A DNA stretch of 18,749 nucleotides from the NCBI GenBank assembly GCA_046598395.1, contig JBKJIQ010000048.1:1-18749 (forward strand). Reading direction: 5' to 3'. Position 1 is the first letter of the stretch. Each line of letters begins with the position of its first letter. This document shows positions 1 to 7,431 of the stretch, one piece after another. Origin of the DNA: JAENVU01 sp046598395. GTDB taxonomy: Bacteria; Actinomycetota; Acidimicrobiia; IMCC26256; JAENVU01. The notes under the pieces were generated by a model that saw nothing but the letters and a program-made list of their open reading frames with translations, ran no database searches and was not told the DNA's origin. The position numbers were made by a program, and so were the translations under genes.

Positions 1-111
1 GATCTGCGCTCGACGCCACCGCACTACCGACCCGGAACCGCGCCGCACGATCGACAAGAGCCCGCGGCCCTCATCGTTGGTCAACTCACGAACTTGGACT
101 CGATCCGCCAT
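1..111 (-). CDS. IS630-family transposase, N-terminal fragment (cut by window edge)
   Basis: Only the first 37 codons are in the window; the rest lies beyond base 1. The reading starts at the ATG complementary to 109-111 and runs open to the edge. The visible peptide begins MADRVQVRELTNDEGRGLL and continues with an R-R-G-S-G-S-V-V-R-W-R-R-A-Q stretch. From memory this is the conserved N-terminus of actinobacterial IS630-type transposases, the start of the helix-turn-helix region ahead of the DDE domain, which lies outside the window. Such enzymes move by cut-and-paste into TA dinucleotides. The gene points away from the HAD hydrolase stop and is separated from it by about 70 bp carrying two hairpins. 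Whether the element is intact cannot be judged. The recognition rests on this short but distinctive segment. Confidence 0.75.
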   Translation of the reverse strand, partial: MADRVQVRELTNDEGRGLLSIVRRGSGSVVRWRRAQI

Positions 112-123
112 GCCCCAAGTCTG

Positions 124-161
124 CGCGACCCCGGTCGCGAAGTGGTGGACGCGACCCACCA
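124..161. repeat. Two tandem hairpins between transposase and HAD gene
   Basis: Two perfect inverted repeats lie side by side: CGCGACC-CC-GGTCGCG at 124-139 and TGGTGG-N7-CCACCA at 143-161. They sit between the stop of the HAD hydrolase (180) and the transposase start (111), so on the minus strand they follow the HAD gene. They could end HAD transcription or insulate the transposase from read-through, as hairpins near insertion-sequence ends often do. No T-run follows either one, so a classic intrinsic terminator is not shown. The end of the insertion sequence itself could not be placed. Confidence 0.5.
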
Positions 162-179
162 ACATTGCCGGTCACGGCA

Positions 180-878
180 CTAGTCCAGGAAATCCAAGAC
201 GCCGCGCAGATCCGGTGCGACCGCGACGTCGCGCCGGTCCTTTGGTGCGGTGGTGTCGGGCCAATGACCGTCGCGTTGGAGATAGAGCGGGCGGATACCC
301 GCGCTCAGCGGTCCTTCCACATCCGGGCTCCAGGTGTCGCCCACGAACACGGCCGCCGCGGCCGTGACGGCCGCCTCGCTGAGCGCCGCCTCGAAGATCC
401 GAGGGTGCGGCTTGCGCGCACCGACCCACGCGCTGGAGACGAGTGCATCGATCGCGGTGGTGAGGCCCGACTCTTCCACCGCTTCGCGCAGGTCCCAATC
501 CCAGTTCGAACAAATCACGATTCGGATGCCGCGCTGGCGGAGCGCCGCCAAGACTGCGGGGACTTCTTCGTACGGCTCCATCACCCGCTGGGACGAGCCG
601 ACGTGCAGCTTCTCGACGATGGTGTCGTACTCGCCCGGGTGGACGTCGGTCGTGGCCAGCATCGCCAGGGTGCGGTCACGCTGCCACGCGCGGTAGTGGT
701 CACGGCTTTGTGAGTGCTGGTCGTGTTCGATGCCGTCGATCCCGTCGGCGAAGTAGATCGCCCGTTGGTCATCAGACAAGGAGGCACCGTGTTCCGCGAG
801 CACATCATCGGCCGAGACCCAATGGGTGGCGCGGGCCAGGGTGCCGTAGAAGTCGAGCAGTACGGCAGTGATTTCCAT
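180..878 (-). CDS. HAD-superfamily hydrolase (haloacid dehalogenase-like)
   Basis: A 232-residue cytosolic hydrolase with the four HAD motifs in order. Motif I is DFYGTL with nucleophile Asp9. Motif II is the Ser of VICSNWDWDL. Motif III is the Lys in GARKPHPRIF. Motif IV is GDTWSPDVEG. The cap region lies between motifs I and II, as in subclass I. The position two after the nucleophile, usually Asp in phosphatases, is Tyr11; this D-x-Y form is seen in 2-haloacid dehalogenases and in some uncharacterised relatives, so the substrate is open. The start at 878 is chosen because the family begins a few residues before the nucleophile strand; ten further residues upstream (to 908) would be an atypical extension. 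No strong ribosome-binding site is visible. The 5' region abuts the crotonase remnant, and downstream lie paired hairpins and a transposase. Confidence 0.85.
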   Translation of the reverse strand: MEITAVLLDFYGTLARATHWVSADDVLAEHGASLSDDQRAIYFADGIDGIEHDQHSQSRDHYRAWQRDRTLAMLATTDVHPGEYDTIVEKLHVGSSQRVMEPYEEVPAVLAALRQRGIRIVICSNWDWDLREAVEESGLTTAIDALVSSAWVGARKPHPRIFEAALSEAAVTAAAAVFVGDTWSPDVEGPLSAGIRPLYLQRDGHWPDTTAPKDRRDVAVAPDLRGVLDFLD

Positions 879-915
879 TGGCGCATTCTGGCCGAACCCG
901 GGCCGCATGTTCGAG

Positions 916-1102
916 TGACCCGAATCGCAGGTCGAGACTCAGTGAGAACTCGCTCCCTCCACCACGAGCGATTCCATCGATCTCGACGATCGTCACCTGC
1001 GGAAGCGTGCGCCACCGTTCGAGCAGCGCGTGAAAGAAGCCAAGTTCCTCCGGTATGGTCCAAAGTGACGACGGCCACTCCATCGGTGAGCGCAACATTC
1101 AT
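916..1102 (-). pseudogene. Enoyl-CoA hydratase/isomerase (crotonase) remnant, frameshifted and internally deleted
   Basis: The minus strand from the ATG at 1102 reads MNVALTDGVAVVTLDH, a normal crotonase N-terminus. At about 1055 the homology jumps to another frame, which from 1053 reads PEELGFFHALLERWRTLP followed by QVTIVEIDGIARGGGSEF and a LSLDLRFGS end near 916. The second part is the family's oxyanion-hole region (G-G-G-S-E-F). In intact relatives some 60-70 residues separate these two segments and about 170 follow the second; both are missing. The remnant is therefore under 200 bp of an original roughly 800 bp, with one internal deletion that also changed the frame and a 3' truncation next to the HAD start. 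A sequencing error alone cannot explain it, because whole segments are absent. Family recognition is from remembered conserved blocks. Confidence 0.75.
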
Positions 1103-1194
1103 CGTGGTGTATTCAGAGTCCATCGGCTCAGCTCGGCAGACCCGGGGCGGAGGCGCGCAGGCGGCGCGACCTCGAAGTGCGGGGTCAAAACCGG

Positions 1195-1206
1195 TAGCCT
1201 TCGCGA
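1195..1206 (+). promoter_or_regulatory. Possible leaderless -10 element of the desaturase gene
   Basis: TAGCCT at 1195-1200 fits the actinobacterial -10 pattern TANNNT and is followed by six bases and then the ATG at 1207. No Shine-Dalgarno sequence precedes that ATG. The spacing is what a leaderless transcript starting at the A of the ATG would need. No convincing -35 was seen. Confidence 0.35.
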
Positions 1207-2073
1207 ATGCCTGCCACGCTTCCCCCACTCAGTCGTACGCCCGAAGAGCGGGTCAACTGGGTGTCGTCGATCCCATTCTTTCTCGTCCACGTCGCATGTT
1301 TCGCGGTGTTCTTCACCGGGATCACCACCACCTCACTCGTGTTGCTTGCCGCGATGTTTTTTGGCCGTTCGTTCTTTGTTACCGCTGCCTACCACCGCTA
1401 CTTCTCGCACAAGGCCTATCGGCTCAACCGGTTCTGGCAGTTCGTCTTTGCATTCCAAGCCGAAGCGTCTGCCCAAAAGGGCGTGTTGTGGTGGGCGGCG
1501 AACCATCGCCATCACCACCGCAACTCGGATACCGATCTCGACATCCACTCACCGCGCAAGGGCTTCTGGTGGAGTCACGTCGGGTGGATCTTGTCCAACA
1601 AATACAACGACACCGACCTCACTGCGATCAAGGATTTCGCGCAGTATCCCGAACTCCGTTGGTTGGACAAGCACGAAGGAATGCCGCCGTGGATCTACGG
1701 CATCGCCGCATTGGCGATCGGCGGATGGGCGGGACTCGTGGTGGGATTCCTCTGGTCCACCGTGTTGCTGTGGCATTCCACGTTCCTCGTGAACTCGGCC
1801 GCGCACGTCTTCGGCCGGCGTCGGTATGAGACCGTCGATACCAGTCGGAACTCGATGCTCATCGCGCTCGTCACCGGCGGTGAGGGATGGCACAACAACC
1901 ATCACCACTATCAAGCTTCCGCGCGCCAGGGGTTCTTCTGGTGGGAGATCGACATGACGTACTACGTACTCAAGCTGATGAGCTGGGTGGGAATCGTCAA
2001 GGATCTCAAGTTGCCACCGGCTCGGGTCCTGAATCCTGACTCTGCGTCCGACCGAGAACTCGTCGCCGCGTAA
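1207..2073 (+). CDS. Acyl-CoA (delta-9 type) fatty acid desaturase
   Basis: A 288-residue membrane di-iron desaturase that would introduce a double bond into a fatty acyl chain using O2 and an electron donor. The histidine boxes are all present: H63-R-Y-F-S-H68 (HxxxxH), H100-R-H-H103-H104 (HxxHH) and H229-N-N-H232-H233 (HxxHH), plus NSAAH200, the extra ligand typical of stearoyl-CoA-type enzymes. Hydrophobic segments at about 20-60 and 160-195 flank the boxes as membrane hairpins. Length is normal for bacterial acyl-CoA desaturases. The ATG at 1207 lacks a clear Shine-Dalgarno site but follows a -10-like hexamer by six bases. It is one of only two plus-strand genes and converges on the GMC oxidoreductase gene. 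No ferredoxin or reductase partner is adjacent. Confidence 0.93.
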   Translation: MPATLPPLSRTPEERVNWVSSIPFFLVHVACFAVFFTGITTTSLVLLAAMFFGRSFFVTAAYHRYFSHKAYRLNRFWQFVFAFQAEASAQKGVLWWAANHRHHHRNSDTDLDIHSPRKGFWWSHVGWILSNKYNDTDLTAIKDFAQYPELRWLDKHEGMPPWIYGIAALAIGGWAGLVVGFLWSTVLLWHSTFLVNSAAHVFGRRRYETVDTSRNSMLIALVTGGEGWHNNHHHYQASARQGFFWWEIDMTYYVLKLMSWVGIVKDLKLPPARVLNPDSASDRELVAA

Positions 2074-2091
2074 ATCCGTCGGGGGTCTTGC

Positions 2092-2114
2092 ACTCGCCGG
2101 TACTACTGGCGAGT
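2092..2114. terminator. Stem-loop at convergent gene ends
   Basis: ACTCGCC (2092-2098) and GGCGAGT (2108-2114) form a 7-bp stem with a 9-base loop. It lies 18 bp after the desaturase stop and overlaps the last codons and TAG stop (2103-2105) of the converging GMC gene. It could terminate both transcripts. No T-run is visible on either side, so this is tentative. Confidence 0.35.
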
Positions 2115-3797
2115 GGAGTGCAGGGGGTCGAGGCCGGCCAGGGCGCGGCTGGCACGGATGGCCAGGGCCACAATGGTGAGAGTCGGGCCGTAGCCGGTTG
2201 AGGTCGGGAATACCGACGAGTCGGTGCAGATCAGGTTCTCCACGCCGTGCAGCCTTTGCCAGCGGTCGAACACGCTGGTGGCCGGGTCGTCGCCCATGCG
2301 CGCGCCGCCCATGATGTGGCGTGAGATCGGCGTCCGTCCGCCGGGGCGATCTGCCATGCTCCCGGTGATTGGTGGTGAGGTGGTCCAGAACGTGTTCCGG
2401 GCGCCGGCTTCGCGCATGATCGCCTCGAACCGCGGCGCCCAATGTTGGGCGCACGCCACTTCGTGACGATGCGGTGCGTACGTCACGCGGCCGGCGGGAA
2501 GCCCGTAAGCATCGCGTATGTGGGGGTCGAGGTCGATGCGGTTCGTGGCCTGAGGGAGGTCTTCACCCTGCATGGTGAACACGGCCATGCGATCGCGGGT
2601 CATCGATTGCATCATCAGTTGGGAATGCAACTCGCCGTGCGGGAGATGAATTCCCTCCAGAATCGGATGGCCCGCTGCGCCATGTTCCACGATCCCGCCC
2701 CGGATGAAGGGCAACCCCGCGCAACGGGCCGCGGCCATGGCATCGGCGTCCGGAACTATCGGATCGTCCATCAGGTGCGTGACCGACCGACCCCGATGCC
2801 CGTGCAACCGCTCACCGAACATGCCGAGCACGTAGGTCTGGAAATGAAACTGGAGAAAGCGGCCGACCACGTCCTGGTTGCCGAGCCCATTGCGGAGTAA
2901 GAGTCGCGGAGTCTCGAACGCACCGCCCGCGAGCACAACGTGGCGAGCGGAGACGTCGCGGGAGTTCAACTCCCGGTCGAGGTAACGTACGCCGCGGGCG
3001 CGTCGACCCGTTCCGTCGAGGAGAACGTCGGTGACGATCGATTCCGTACGGATCTCGCAGTTGCCAGTGCGCAGTGCGTGGCGCAGCGGCGCGACCGGAT
3101 CACCCTTCGCGTCGATCGGGCACCCGAAGTAACCACAGAAACCGCAGTTGTTGCACGCGGGACGGCCGTCGTACTCCACGCTGTTCACGCCACTCGGCGC
3201 ACGGTACGGGTGGTAGCCCATCCGGGTTGCCGCATCACTGGTGAGCACCGCGCAGTACATGTCCGGGCCGGGAGGCATCGGGTACGGATCGGCCCGCCAC
3301 GAGGCGAATGGGTTGGCGCCGGCCTCGCCCGCGACGCCGACCACGCGCTCGGCAGCTGCGTAATACGGCTCCATTTCGTCGTAGTCGACCGGCCAATCGA
3401 CGACGTCGGCGCCTTCCACGGGACCGGCCACGCTGCGCGCCTTGAAGTCGTCCTCGCGGAAGCGGGGGAGCTTGGCATCGGCATGAAAGCCGCCTCCGCC
3501 GAGGGTCGAGGGCAGATTGTTGACGTCGCCCACGTCGAGACGGTCGCCGTCGGCAACGGTCCGACGAAATGTTCGCGGTTCGAGCCACGGATCGGGGCCG
3601 AGAAAATGGCGACGCATGAACTTGAGTTCATCGTTTGACACGTGGCCGAGTGGACCGAAGGGTGCCTCGAGTGCGAGCAGGTGATTGCGCCCCTTCTCCA
3701 ACATCAGGACGGACCACCCCGCGCCGGTCAGTACTTCCGCGGCCGTCGCACCGGCCGGCCCGGTCCCGATGATGACCGCGTCCCACGCCTCACTCAC
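2103..3797 (-). CDS. GMC-family FAD oxidoreductase with four-cysteine (Fe-S type) motif
   Basis: A 564-residue flavoprotein of the glucose-methanol-choline family, related to gluconate 2-dehydrogenase and FAD-glucose dehydrogenase large subunits; it would oxidise an alcohol or sugar. The N-terminal FAD dinucleotide motif is GTGPAG (11-16), with Glu34 ending the second strand. C215, C218, C221 and C226 form a C-x2-C-x2-C-x4-C cluster in the region that carries a 3Fe-4S centre in Burkholderia-type FAD-glucose dehydrogenase, so an Fe-S cluster is plausible. The C-terminal signature holds H494 in RHIMGGARMG, which matches the catalytic His of the family. The usual Asn or His partner before P-T-L-T is Gly537. 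The start ATG overlaps the stop of the upstream small-subunit gene by four bases (ATGA), so the two are translationally coupled. Substrate is unknown. Confidence 0.88.
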   Translation of the reverse strand: MSEAWDAVIIGTGPAGATAAEVLTGAGWSVLMLEKGRNHLLALEAPFGPLGHVSNDELKFMRRHFLGPDPWLEPRTFRRTVADGDRLDVGDVNNLPSTLGGGGFHADAKLPRFREDDFKARSVAGPVEGADVVDWPVDYDEMEPYYAAAERVVGVAGEAGANPFASWRADPYPMPPGPDMYCAVLTSDAATRMGYHPYRAPSGVNSVEYDGRPACNNCGFCGYFGCPIDAKGDPVAPLRHALRTGNCEIRTESIVTDVLLDGTGRRARGVRYLDRELNSRDVSARHVVLAGGAFETPRLLLRNGLGNQDVVGRFLQFHFQTYVLGMFGERLHGHRGRSVTHLMDDPIVPDADAMAAARCAGLPFIRGGIVEHGAAGHPILEGIHLPHGELHSQLMMQSMTRDRMAVFTMQGEDLPQATNRIDLDPHIRDAYGLPAGRVTYAPHRHEVACAQHWAPRFEAIMREAGARNTFWTTSPPITGSMADRPGGRTPISRHIMGGARMGDDPATSVFDRWQRLHGVENLICTDSSVFPTSTGYGPTLTIVALAIRASRALAGLDPLHSTRQ

Positions 3798-4360
3798 GCT
3801 TCCCCCTCTACTTCGGCGTCGGTGTAGCCGCGTGGTTGCACGTCGCCGGGGAACTCGATGGCAGTCCAGCCCGCGAGGTCTCGGTTGCCGAGATACTCGG
3901 GTGCGGCGTAGGCACCTTCCACGACGTGCTGGTACAACAGATCGCGGAACTCGGCGTGGGTGCCGAGCCGACGGTCCTGTTCTGGCGCGTCAACCGTTGA
4001 AAAATCTGCGCCGAGTGCGGCGGCTCCGTCGCGATATTGCGTTTGCCAACCGGTCATCGGACCCATGCGTTCGCGTTCGGCGATGCCTCGGGACCCTTCG
4101 ATCCGAGTCCGCCACGCAAGCGTTTCGAGCGGCGACAAGGTCATGAACTCGCCAAACTGGGCGGGGCCGCCGGCTCGCCCCGAGAAGGGGCCGCCCGCCC
4201 AGATGCGCGGCGGATCCACGGTGAACGCGTCGAGCAGACCGTCGATGTAGTCGATGACGCCGAGCGCACGGGCCCCGGGGTGACCGTCGACGGTGGGCGG
4301 CACGAGCCGTTCGGCGGCCGCCTCGATGATCTCGCGCTCGGTTTCGGTTAGGAAGCCCAT
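3794..4360 (-). CDS. Gluconate 2-dehydrogenase subunit 3-like small subunit
   Basis: A 188-residue protein with the layout of the gluconate 2-dehydrogenase subunit 3 / glucose dehydrogenase gamma family: an N-terminal block TETEREIIEAAAERLVPP and a C-terminal block FRDLLYQHVVEGAYAAPEYL followed by N-R-D-L-A-G-W. These small subunits fold with the GMC catalytic subunit and usually carry a Tat or Sec signal that exports the pair. Here residues 1-20 are charged, with no twin-arginine or hydrophobic stretch, so the complex is predicted to stay in the cytoplasm. A GGAAGG ribosome-binding site lies about 7 bases before the ATG. It is the first gene of a two-gene operon with the GMC enzyme. The cytochrome c subunit of the classical three-subunit complex is not nearby. 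Confidence 0.8.
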   Translation of the reverse strand: MGFLTETEREIIEAAAERLVPPTVDGHPGARALGVIDYIDGLLDAFTVDPPRIWAGGPFSGRAGGPAQFGEFMTLSPLETLAWRTRIEGSRGIAERERMGPMTGWQTQYRDGAAALGADFSTVDAPEQDRRLGTHAEFRDLLYQHVVEGAYAAPEYLGNRDLAGWTAIEFPGDVQPRGYTDAEVEGEA

Positions 4361-4470
4361 GACGGAACCTTCCGGGCTCGACCGCGACGACGCGGGTAGG
4401 TCGAATGACCCGCCGTCCTCAAGGAACGAAATGAGTGGCCGACAACGTTGTTGAGAGCGGAGGAAACGCT
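4361..4470. promoter_or_regulatory. Divergent intergenic region with 10-bp palindrome
   Basis: This 110-bp gap separates the divergently transcribed small-subunit gene (minus) and the 60-residue gene (plus), so it should hold promoters for both. It contains a perfect palindrome ACAACGTTGT at 4442-4451, eight bases ahead of the GGAGG of the plus-strand gene. No clear -35/-10 pairs could be assigned by eye. Confidence 0.35.
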
Positions 4471-4653
4471 ATGACCTACGGAGTGACCATCCAGACCCTG
4501 GATCGGGTGGAAGGCAACGGCATCACCATGGTGCTCGTTGACGCCCTCGATCCGATCGCGGCCGAATCTGCGGCCCGCCATATTGCCGAGGACCGCTACC
4601 ACTGCACGGTGCTCGTCGACCATGCCGTGCCGTGGTCCAACTCGGCCGCCTGA
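4471..4653 (+). CDS. Small conserved-looking protein of unknown function (60 aa)
   Basis: A 60-residue protein beginning MTYGVTIQTLDRVEGNGITM and ending in HAVPWSNSAA. It is called because a perfect GGAGG (4459-4463) lies seven bases before the ATG at 4471. The frame is open to 4435, but that earlier ATG has no ribosome-binding site. The protein is mildly acidic, with no signal peptide or membrane segment. The pattern of alternating hydrophobic residues (GITMVLVDAL), a helix-like middle (DPIAAESAARHIAED) and a second strand (HCTVLVDHAV) suggests a small alpha/beta fold. The gene runs against its neighbours and its stop is one base from the stop of the convergent membrane-protein gene. The family is not recognised; the function is unknown. 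Confidence 0.65.
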   Translation: MTYGVTIQTLDRVEGNGITMVLVDALDPIAAESAARHIAEDRYHCTVLVDHAVPWSNSAA

Positions 4654-4654
4654 T

Positions 4655-5344
4655 TCACGCGAGCGTCCCGCGCTCATCGAGTTCGGCAATCGGAGGATCG
4701 CCGAAGTGGTCATTGTCGAACCGCCCGCGGATAGTCGAGATGTTGAGTCGGAATACCGCGCCGCCAAGGAGGACGAGCGCGCCGTAACTCACGAACGATC
4801 CCATCGCCAGGTCGCGCAGTCTGTCGGTCGAACCGATCTGCTCAGCGAAGAAGTTGTATCCCGCGGATCCCGCAACCAGCGCGCCGATCGCGATGAGCGA
4901 CAGCATCGCGAAGCAGGCTCCGGCTCGGTACGCGCGCTCGACGCGGGTGACGGTCGCGTTGGTCGTCTCGGAGGCGGCGAGGTCGGACCGGAGCCGCGCG
5001 TGGTACGCGAAACCGGCGCCCATCAACGCCGTCAGAGTCGCGAACGCAGCGACGGAGGATGCTCCACCTTCGGACACGAGCGAGAAGTAGGTGCGCAGCG
5101 TGGTCGGGCCGAGCAATTCTCGAGATGTGTCGTTGCCGACCAGTTGTTGGCTGATCGCCTCACCCAGCGCAGCGAGCGAGAGCAGTCCGAGGTACAGCGA
5201 AAAAACAGAGGCCAGCGCGAGATATGCCGCGTACGGACCGTTCACCGTGTCTCGGTCGGGGCGCGCGAACGCCAACAGTGCGACGGTCACGAACAACACG
5301 GCTATCGGTACCCCGATGACCGTCGTGAGCTGGAATGCCGACAT
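4655..5344 (-). CDS. Five-helix integral membrane protein of unknown function
   Basis: A 229-residue protein with five predicted transmembrane stretches at about 5-26, 36-64, 93-116, 138-170 and 181-202, joined by short charged loops and ending in a polar tail of about 25 residues. The start at 5344 is chosen because GAGAGG lies upstream and the first helix starts right after it; the same frame is open much further upstream, but there it overlaps hyuA and is not hydrophobic. It follows hyuA by 28 bp on the same strand and is probably the last gene of the hyuB-hyuA operon, so a role in moving the substrate or product of those enzymes is possible but not shown. No transporter signature was recognised. 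Confidence 0.75.
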   Translation of the reverse strand: MSAFQLTTVIGVPIAVLFVTVALLAFARPDRDTVNGPYAAYLALASVFSLYLGLLSLAALGEAISQQLVGNDTSRELLGPTTLRTYFSLVSEGGASSVAAFATLTALMGAGFAYHARLRSDLAASETTNATVTRVERAYRAGACFAMLSLIAIGALVAGSAGYNFFAEQIGSTDRLRDLAMGSFVSYGALVLLGGAVFRLNISTIRGRFDNDHFGDPPIAELDERGTLA

Positions 5345-5372
5345 CGTGTTCGCCTCTCGTTCCCGCGGCGGG

Positions 5373-7424
5373 TCAGCCGAGGTGGAGTTCGTAGTTCCCG
5401 GTGGGGTCGAGGGTGAGTCTGGCACCCGGCGGAACCACGACGACGGTGAACGGCTCCTGTACCAGCGCTGGACCACTGATCTCGATCCCAGCTGCCAGCG
5501 CCGGTCCGTCGTACACCGGAGTCTTGACGAACTCGACTCCGAAGTACGCGTCACGGGACCCTGTCTGCGCATCGGCCGGGTTGGTGACGGTACCGAGTGT
5601 GGCGAAGCGTTCGGGCTTGGGGGTGGTGGCACGCGCCACGAGCCGTACCCCGCGGATCAGAGGCGGTTGGTTGCGGAAGCAGAAGCCACGGTCGCGTTCG
5701 TGCTGCGCGTGGAATCGCTCCGCCAGTCCGATGAGGTCGTCCTCGGCCACATCGGGTGACGTCGGAATGCTCATGTCGAAGTTCTGGCCGGGGTAACACA
5801 TCTGCACGAAATGTTCGGTGGTCGTGGCCCCGAGTCCGGTCGGTTCCAGTTCCTTCTCGGCTTCGCCGGTGACGTCGGCCATCAGGCGTTGCAGCCGGCC
5901 GAGGTCGACCTGGGCGAGCGGCGTGACGTACGCGCGCACCAAGTCGACGAGTGAGTCGGCGACGAGCACGCCGAGGGCCGAGAACGCGGGCGCAGCCTTC
6001 GGGATGAGCACCCGCCCGACGCCGAGTTCATTGGCGATGGCCCACGCGTGGACCGGCCCGTTGCCGCCGTATGCGATGAGTGCAAGGGTGCGAGGATCGG
6101 CGCCATGTGAGGCCAAGACTCGCCGGGTCGCATTGGCCATGTTGGCATTGACGATGCGCTCGATACCCCAGGCGGCTTCGGTGACGTCGATCCCGAGGGG
6201 AGCGGCGACCTCGCGCTCGATGGCCCGCCGAGCGGCGTCCACATCAAGTTCCATGCGGCCGCCCGCGAACCCCGCGGCCGGCAGATAGCCCAGGACCACG
6301 TCGGCGTCGGTGACAGTGGGGAGTGTGGCGCCGCGGCCGTAACACGCGGGTCCCGGAGTGGAGCCGGCCGACTCGGGCCCGACGAGCAAGGCGCGCTGGC
6401 GCACTCGGGCAATCGAACCGCCGCCCGCGCCCACGCTCTGCACATCGACCATGGGGAGCCCGATGTAATACCGGTAGCGCCAGTTCCAATCGGTCTTGAT
6501 CTCAGGGCGGCCACCGCGCACGAGGCAGAGGTCGAAGCTGGTACCCCCCATGTCGACGGCAATGAAGTCGTTCACGTTCGCCCGGCTCGCCGCGAGCGCG
6601 GCACCCATGACCCCGCCCGCCGGTCCGCTCGCCAGCAGGGTCACTGCTCGGCGCGCCACGTAGTTGGGCGGCATGACGCCGCCGGTTGATTGCATGATCA
6701 GTAACTGGCCGGCGTACCCGGAGGCGCGGAGCTGGGCCTCCAGGCGGTCGATATAGCGCGTGATCTTGGGCGCGACGTACGCGTTCACCAACGTGGTCGA
6801 GACCCGCTCGAACTCGGGGCCGCGCGCCATCACCTCGTGTGACATCGAGACGTGTTCGACGTCGGGAAACTCATCGCGCACAATCTCCGCGGCGCGCAGC
6901 TCATGCGCGGGGTTCACGAACGAGAAGAGAAACATGATCGCGATCGACTGCACGTCGAGCTTGCGCAACCGTTGGACGCCAGCCCGCACCGCATCCTCGT
7001 CGAGCGCGAGCAGGATCTCACCGTGATGGTCGATCCGCTCGGCGATCGGGATTCGAGCCCGCCGGCGCGCGATCGCCGGTGGCGCGGGGTACGACGGGTC
7101 CCAAATCCTTTCCTTGTGAACGCGACGCATCTCGATCTCGTCGCGATGACCTTCGGTCACGAGCAGGCCGGTGCGGGCGCCGTTCATCTCGATCATGGTG
7201 TTATCGGCGGTGGTGGTCCCGTGCACCACTATCTCGAGTTCCGCGCAAAACTCGGGGAGGGACCGACCGAAGTGTTTCGCGAGTTGGCCGATGCCGGTCA
7301 TCACGCCGCGGCTCTGATCGTCGAGCGTGGTCGGAGCCTTGTCCAGCACGACCTCACCATCGGCCGCGATGCAGATCAGATCGGTAAACGTTCCGCCGAC
7401 ATCGACGCCAACCCGGTAGGTCAT
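5373..7424 (-). CDS. hyuA: Hydantoinase/oxoprolinase subunit A (N-methylhydantoinase A-like, ATP-binding)
   Basis: A 683-residue protein of the HyuA/5-oxoprolinase-N family, also related to acetone and acetophenone carboxylase subunits. It would phosphorylate an amide or ketone carbonyl using ATP before hydrolysis or carboxylation with the B subunit. ATPase-fold motifs are visible: VDVGGTFTDLI at the N-terminus, VHGTTTADN, QSTGGVM, DMGGTSFDL in the middle, VGAGGGSIA, STPGPACYGRG, and AYGGNGPVHA. Length is usual for a free A subunit. The start at 7424 places the phosphate-binding VDVGGTFTD at residues 7-15, as in relatives. The ATG is seven bases after the hyuB stop, so the genes are one transcript. 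The gene symbol indicates the family; the true substrate (hydantoin, oxoproline, ketone or other) cannot be read from sequence. Confidence 0.9.
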   Translation of the reverse strand: MTYRVGVDVGGTFTDLICIAADGEVVLDKAPTTLDDQSRGVMTGIGQLAKHFGRSLPEFCAELEIVVHGTTTADNTMIEMNGARTGLLVTEGHRDEIEMRRVHKERIWDPSYPAPPAIARRRARIPIAERIDHHGEILLALDEDAVRAGVQRLRKLDVQSIAIMFLFSFVNPAHELRAAEIVRDEFPDVEHVSMSHEVMARGPEFERVSTTLVNAYVAPKITRYIDRLEAQLRASGYAGQLLIMQSTGGVMPPNYVARRAVTLLASGPAGGVMGAALAASRANVNDFIAVDMGGTSFDLCLVRGGRPEIKTDWNWRYRYYIGLPMVDVQSVGAGGGSIARVRQRALLVGPESAGSTPGPACYGRGATLPTVTDADVVLGYLPAAGFAGGRMELDVDAARRAIEREVAAPLGIDVTEAAWGIERIVNANMANATRRVLASHGADPRTLALIAYGGNGPVHAWAIANELGVGRVLIPKAAPAFSALGVLVADSLVDLVRAYVTPLAQVDLGRLQRLMADVTGEAEKELEPTGLGATTTEHFVQMCYPGQNFDMSIPTSPDVAEDDLIGLAERFHAQHERDRGFCFRNQPPLIRGVRLVARATTPKPERFATLGTVTNPADAQTGSRDAYFGVEFVKTPVYDGPALAAGIEISGPALVQEPFTVVVVPPGARLTLDPTGNYELHLG

Positions 7425-7431
7425 CCGCGCA

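Noticed and set aside
714..1829. A 371-codon plus-strand frame over the crotonase remnant
   Set aside because: It overlaps the desaturase in a different frame and is antisense to the HAD gene. The histidine-box frame is clearly the coding one.
1549..2454. A 301-codon minus-strand frame
   Set aside because: Antisense to the desaturase histidine-box region and overlapping the GMC gene in another frame; product is Arg/His/Pro-rich without motifs.
5345..5632. N-terminal extension of the membrane protein to 5632
   Set aside because: The extra 96 residues overlap hyuA, are Ser/Arg/Pro-rich and not hydrophobic, while the ATG at 5344 has a ribosome-binding site and precedes the first helix.
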